64,000 nucleotides of DNA from Alnus glutinosa (taxonomy: Eukaryota; Streptophyta; Magnoliopsida; Fagales; Betulaceae). The notes under the pieces were generated by a model that ran no database searches, was not told the origin of the DNA, and saw only the letters and a list, made by a program, of their open reading frames with translations. The translations under genes and the position numbers were made by a program. The stretch covers positions 1,128,501 through 1,192,500 of the forward strand of contig NC_084899.1 of assembly GCF_958979055.1 (NCBI RefSeq), read 5' to 3'. Of the stretch, positions 60,424 to 64,000 are shown in pieces. Position 1 is the stretch's first letter, and the number at the start of each line of letters is the position of its first letter.

Positions 60424-62331
60424 TCACAAGTACTGTTCATGTATCCTGGCACGGTTCTCTTCCCACCATAATCTAGCATGCATCTCCCCAAATTTTTCTC
60501 GGCTGCCAAACACGCATATAACAAGAATATCCAATAGCATTCGAGTCAATACAGAGAGAAGTAACATTTCCACGTTCAAAACTTTCTTATAGAAGAATAA
60601 AAAACCAAAGGGAAAAGAAAAGAATTAGTGGAAGCAGAATAATTAGTAGCAGCAATGATGATGTTCTTAAAGATGTCATAGGTGATAATTGTGTTGGTTT
60701 GAAATTCAAGTCACAGTTGGCCATCGGTCGAACCTCAATTAAGGCCTCGATAACATGATATGACATTGTGCCTTAAGTCTAATCATAGTCCATAGAAAGC
60801 CTAGTTCTTAAAGCATTCACAATGGATCTGAAATCCTAAATTTTCTTCATAAAGCTCAATTTTCTTCTGATTTTGGTACTTGTCCCACCCTGTCATCAAC
60901 CATATGAAACCCTAATTGAAAATAACAGGAACTTTGCCGCCACAATGCTTAAACCAGATCATTTGAGATCTTGGCAAGCCAAGTACAAGCTAATAGGGAG
61001 GATGGCCAGCATACATGGATAGATTATGCCCATCAGAGAAGTTAGTTGACTAATCAAATCATCCTAACATCAGATTGACAACTTGTAGGTAAAAGGTGGG
61101 GCAGCAGGTGTAAAATCATATCATGTTTGTTCTTTCACTATCAAAATTGTAAGAAAATGCAATGACCAGAATTTTTCACATGGGACCCATCAATTCATGA
61201 TTTTGACAAGCCAAAAGTGCAGGAGCATTGTAAGCATCCCACCAACGATGCTAATGGATTAAAATACCAGATGACCATGACCTAATATGTACTCTATCAT
61301 ATAGTTGCAAGAACATCTAAGTGCGACCATTAGGATCAAACCAAATATCTAATCTGTAATCGATCAGATAGTTGGAAGAAAATCAAAGGTTGTACAAGGA
61401 TCAAAATTCTACCAGGCCAATTTATTTGTACTGGGCCATGTCTGATGAGGTACCTCATTATAATTTTCACTAGGTATGCTTCTTAGGGAACTCTCTATCT
61501 GACCAAAAAGTTGCCAAGAAGCTCACCTGAATCTGACTCTTCTGAGCTCCCTTTTGCCGCCTGGTAATGCTCTAATTGTGATGTAAACCCCTGGTTCATC
61601 TTGTTCAACCCATTCAGTCTCAAGATCACTAGCATTACTGATGGATAGCTCCCCTGAGCGATCTGCCTCCCTCGATGAGCTACTTCTTATAGAAGCATCC
61701 ATCGATGATGTCTCTGTCTTGGCACCACTGATGCTGGAGAGTTTTGGGGTTGATCCGAGGCCACCTGAGTCATAGTAATGTCGAGATTGCATAGAGTGTT
61801 TTTCAAGTGAATCTGAAGATGAGTACCCCATTCCCATCCCTGTTGGACGGTATAAGTTACGAGGTAAGCGTTCTCTGGTCAATGGGGGTGTGACAGGGCT
61901 GCCTTCTGCAGATTCCATCTTTGAGCTCTATAAAAGGAGAGAAGAATGACAATATTAGCACATAAAAATGACAAAAAGGAAATAATTGTGTACAAATTAT
62001 TAGCACATCTATGGGCCAGGGCCATGCATGTGAAAATGTGATTGAATGAAAAAGGTTTTGGTTGCTCTACTATACATATTGATACCCAACATCAAACTCT
62101 TAAAATTATAAGTGGAATAACTACAGGCTGCAGCCATCAAGTGCTTTATTGTCCTTGATAATATGTCTTAAGAGGTTATTAGGCTTAGAGCTGACCTCAT
62201 CTTCAGATCTTGGGGGGGTTGGAAGTGGGAAAGCTTGGCGATTGAATCTCTGGACGTTGTACAGTTCCATAACCCGATCATAGTTCTCTGCCCACCACCT
62301 TTGAGCTTGCCATTTATTAAACAACTCTCGA
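60424..62331 (-). CDS. BRXL: BREVIS RADIX family protein, C-terminal part
   Basis: Three exons on the minus strand: 62331-62196, 61927-61527 and 60502-60424 (stop TGA). They join in frame for about 204 residues. The first exon holds the C-terminal half of BRX domain 1 ([20 protein letters not shown]). The middle exon is a Ser-rich linker ending in [20 protein letters not shown] and RELRRVRF, the start of BRX domain 2. The last exon completes it ([20 protein letters not shown] ... HEQYL). BRX proteins act at the plasma membrane and nucleus in root growth, protophloem differentiation and auxin flux. The upstream exons (N-terminal MLTC-type region and first half of domain 1) are not visible up to 64,000, so the preceding intron exceeds 1.6 kb. 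Which paralogue cannot be told. Confidence 0.93.
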
Positions 62332-64000
62332 CTGATCATAGAAAATAAACTTCAATCAAAATTCCTGAGTTAAAGAATAACTGCATGAGCAGTGAGAAAT
62401 AGTGACCCATGCCACATTACAAGTGTCATACATTTTTATACAGTGTCAATCCGTTTTGTTGATGATAGAGAAATGCAAGTTTTATTTTTTTTTTCTCTTT
62501 TGGTAATAATACTCTTACACATCTCACAAACATGTCATCAAGTTTATTACCTGCTATAATTAGTCCGCGTGCCTATTGCTTGAAGCCTTGAACCAATTCC
62601 ATTATGTTAAACTATCATTGGTTATGGAACTGTTGTCAATAATGTTCGACCAGTGAACTGCACACTCATACATTTTGACAAAAGGAACTCAAGAATAATT
62701 AAAAGCAAAAACTGACATTCGGTGCTTGTAATAAAGTAGTTTTTATGGTGGAAACCATGACCTAACATTAGGGAGGGAGTGTCTTTGACTATAGAAAACA
62801 GGTGGGTCCACATTCAATCAATTTCCTTGCTACATTACCAAATCAACAAAAGCACAAAAACCATTAATTGGATCTTTTATTTGGTATCACCTTCATTTTA
62901 AAGTCAATCCATGACTCCAAATTATTGTTGATAATTATCCAAAATATTTCCATACTCCATCTGATAGGATTGCACCCAATATTCCCATACTACTTTACAG
63001 CAGTTTTTGTCTCCTCCTAGAAAATAAGGAAGCAGCTGCAAAATCCTGCCAACACACTGCTAATGGAGGTTCACATTTTGTCTTCTATTTAGTTTTGGTG
63101 GCAGATGATGTGGGTATTCCAAGTTCATCAGAACATGAAATGACAAGAGAATGGTCATAAAGAGACAAAGCCACGGAGAATCAGGCAGGCGTGAAGGAAT
63201 TTGAAAAAGGACGGGAAGAGCCTTCTCCGACACGACGACAGTACTCAGTGAAATAGGTACCCAACACAATCAAATCTGCCCCACCACCATTAACAAGTCA
63301 CAATGAGTTCTCCTTTTGGACTTTTTTGGATTGCTTTTCATAAGGGCGTGAAAATTGCTGTCAAAGTGCTGGCCCCACAAAAATTCCTCATATGAGCAGA
63401 GGTTTCCAATGGGTAGTGTTTGGATGTCACGTTCAAATGGGTTCCCTTTTTTTCTATTAAATAATTAAGAGAATAAAATGAGTGGATTGAACCATAATTT
63501 ATATAGTTTTAATGTAGTTTTATATTGATACATAATATGATAAAGAAAAGCCTAGTTGTGAATGGCCCCCATAGGAATGAAACAAAGTCATCCCCGCATT
63601 GACACATCTCTAACAATTTGATTATCAATAAAAATACAACCGTTCCTTTTTCCTTTTAGCTTTTAAAAGCTACCCAAAGCTTTAACTAAATGTTCATGCC
63701 CAAGAACCACACGGATTACGGGATTAGGATCTTCTTTATTTAAGTGAAATAATAAAAATAAAAAATAAAAAACATTTATTTTATTTTGTTGTATAATTCT
63801 GTACATCATGTCACGTAATTTAAAATAACGTAACAACTTGTGGTCATAAATATGTATAATTTAATCTTATCATAAAATAATTTCTTAATTTCTCTCTATT
63901 TTAAGTGAGACGAAGAAGATCCAATTCCTCTGCGTACGATATAAAGGGCCAGTAAGCTCTCATGCCAAGAAATGAGTCTTTTTCCATATAACCAACAAAA
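62332..64000. other. Probable long intron of the BRX-family gene
   Basis: The exon starting at 62331 follows an acceptor (atgatcag|t), so transcription enters from higher coordinates. I find no BRX-coding stretch here. A 69-codon minus frame at 63,060-63,269 has no family resemblance. The sequence is otherwise AT-rich with no repeat pair noted. Confidence 0.45.

Noticed and set aside
63060-63269. 69-codon minus-strand frame as an upstream BRX exon
   Set aside because: The peptide has none of the conserved BRX N-terminal or domain-1 residues.

Overview
The window is nuclear DNA of a flowering plant, very probably a eudicot and perhaps a woody rosid. The evidence is plant-only gene families (nuclear-encoded PsbX with a chloroplast transit peptide, BREVIS RADIX, BIG GRAIN 1-like, ATL RING-H2), GT-AG introns with T-rich acceptors, AT-rich intergenic DNA, and a dense cover of small DNA transposons with occasional retroposons. 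No species marker is present, so the lineage is an inference.

Layout. 1-6.4 kb holds no host gene: it is stacked transposons, including a three-level nest (LINE tail inside a hAT-like element inside a Mutator-like element). 6.5-9.0 kb is ribosomal protein uS3 (RPS3, six exons, +). 11.2-14.4 kb is the large subunit of replication protein A (RPA1A, two exons, +). 15.5-15.9 kb is photosystem II subunit PsbX (one exon, -). 18.1-21.4 kb is an MSL10-type mechanosensitive channel (five exons, -). 24.7-33.6 kb is a decayed tandem array of F-box genes (-) with one intact copy at 32.36-33.54 kb. 36.06-36.42 kb is a broken PB1-domain gene. 38.43-39.37 kb is a PIF/Harbinger-like element carrying a degenerate cold-shock-domain gene fragment. 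39.67-40.19 kb is an ATL-type RING-H2 protein (+). 42.5-45.8 kb is the ESCRT-III subunit VPS2.1 (five exons, -). 46-50.7 kb is a MITE-rich block with nested insertions. 53.5-54.6 kb is a BIG GRAIN 1-like gene (-). 55-60 kb is mainly repeats, including a tRNA-derived SINE with a clear target-site duplication. 60.4-62.3 kb is the 3' half of a BREVIS RADIX family gene (-) whose 5' exons lie beyond the window.

The genes are independent housekeeping and signalling genes and do not form a pathway: translation (RPS3), DNA replication and repair (RPA1A), photosynthesis (PsbX), membrane mechanosensing (MSL10), ubiquitin ligation (F-box, ATL), endosomal sorting (VPS2.1) and auxin- or growth-linked regulators (BG1-like, BRX). 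The notable arrangement is RPA1A, PsbX and VPS2.1 in the same order as Arabidopsis At2g06510, At2g06520 and At2g06530, here spread over 34 kb with MSL10, the F-box array and ATL between them.

I found no convincing new multi-gene system. The most unusual signals are structural: GC-rich GGGTGG/CCACCC cores shared by transposons with different ends, gene capture by a Harbinger-like element, a triplicated 7-bp repeat that breaks a PB1 gene, and an F-box family with a hydrophobic C-terminal tail. Family names come from recognition of protein motifs, not from any database search.
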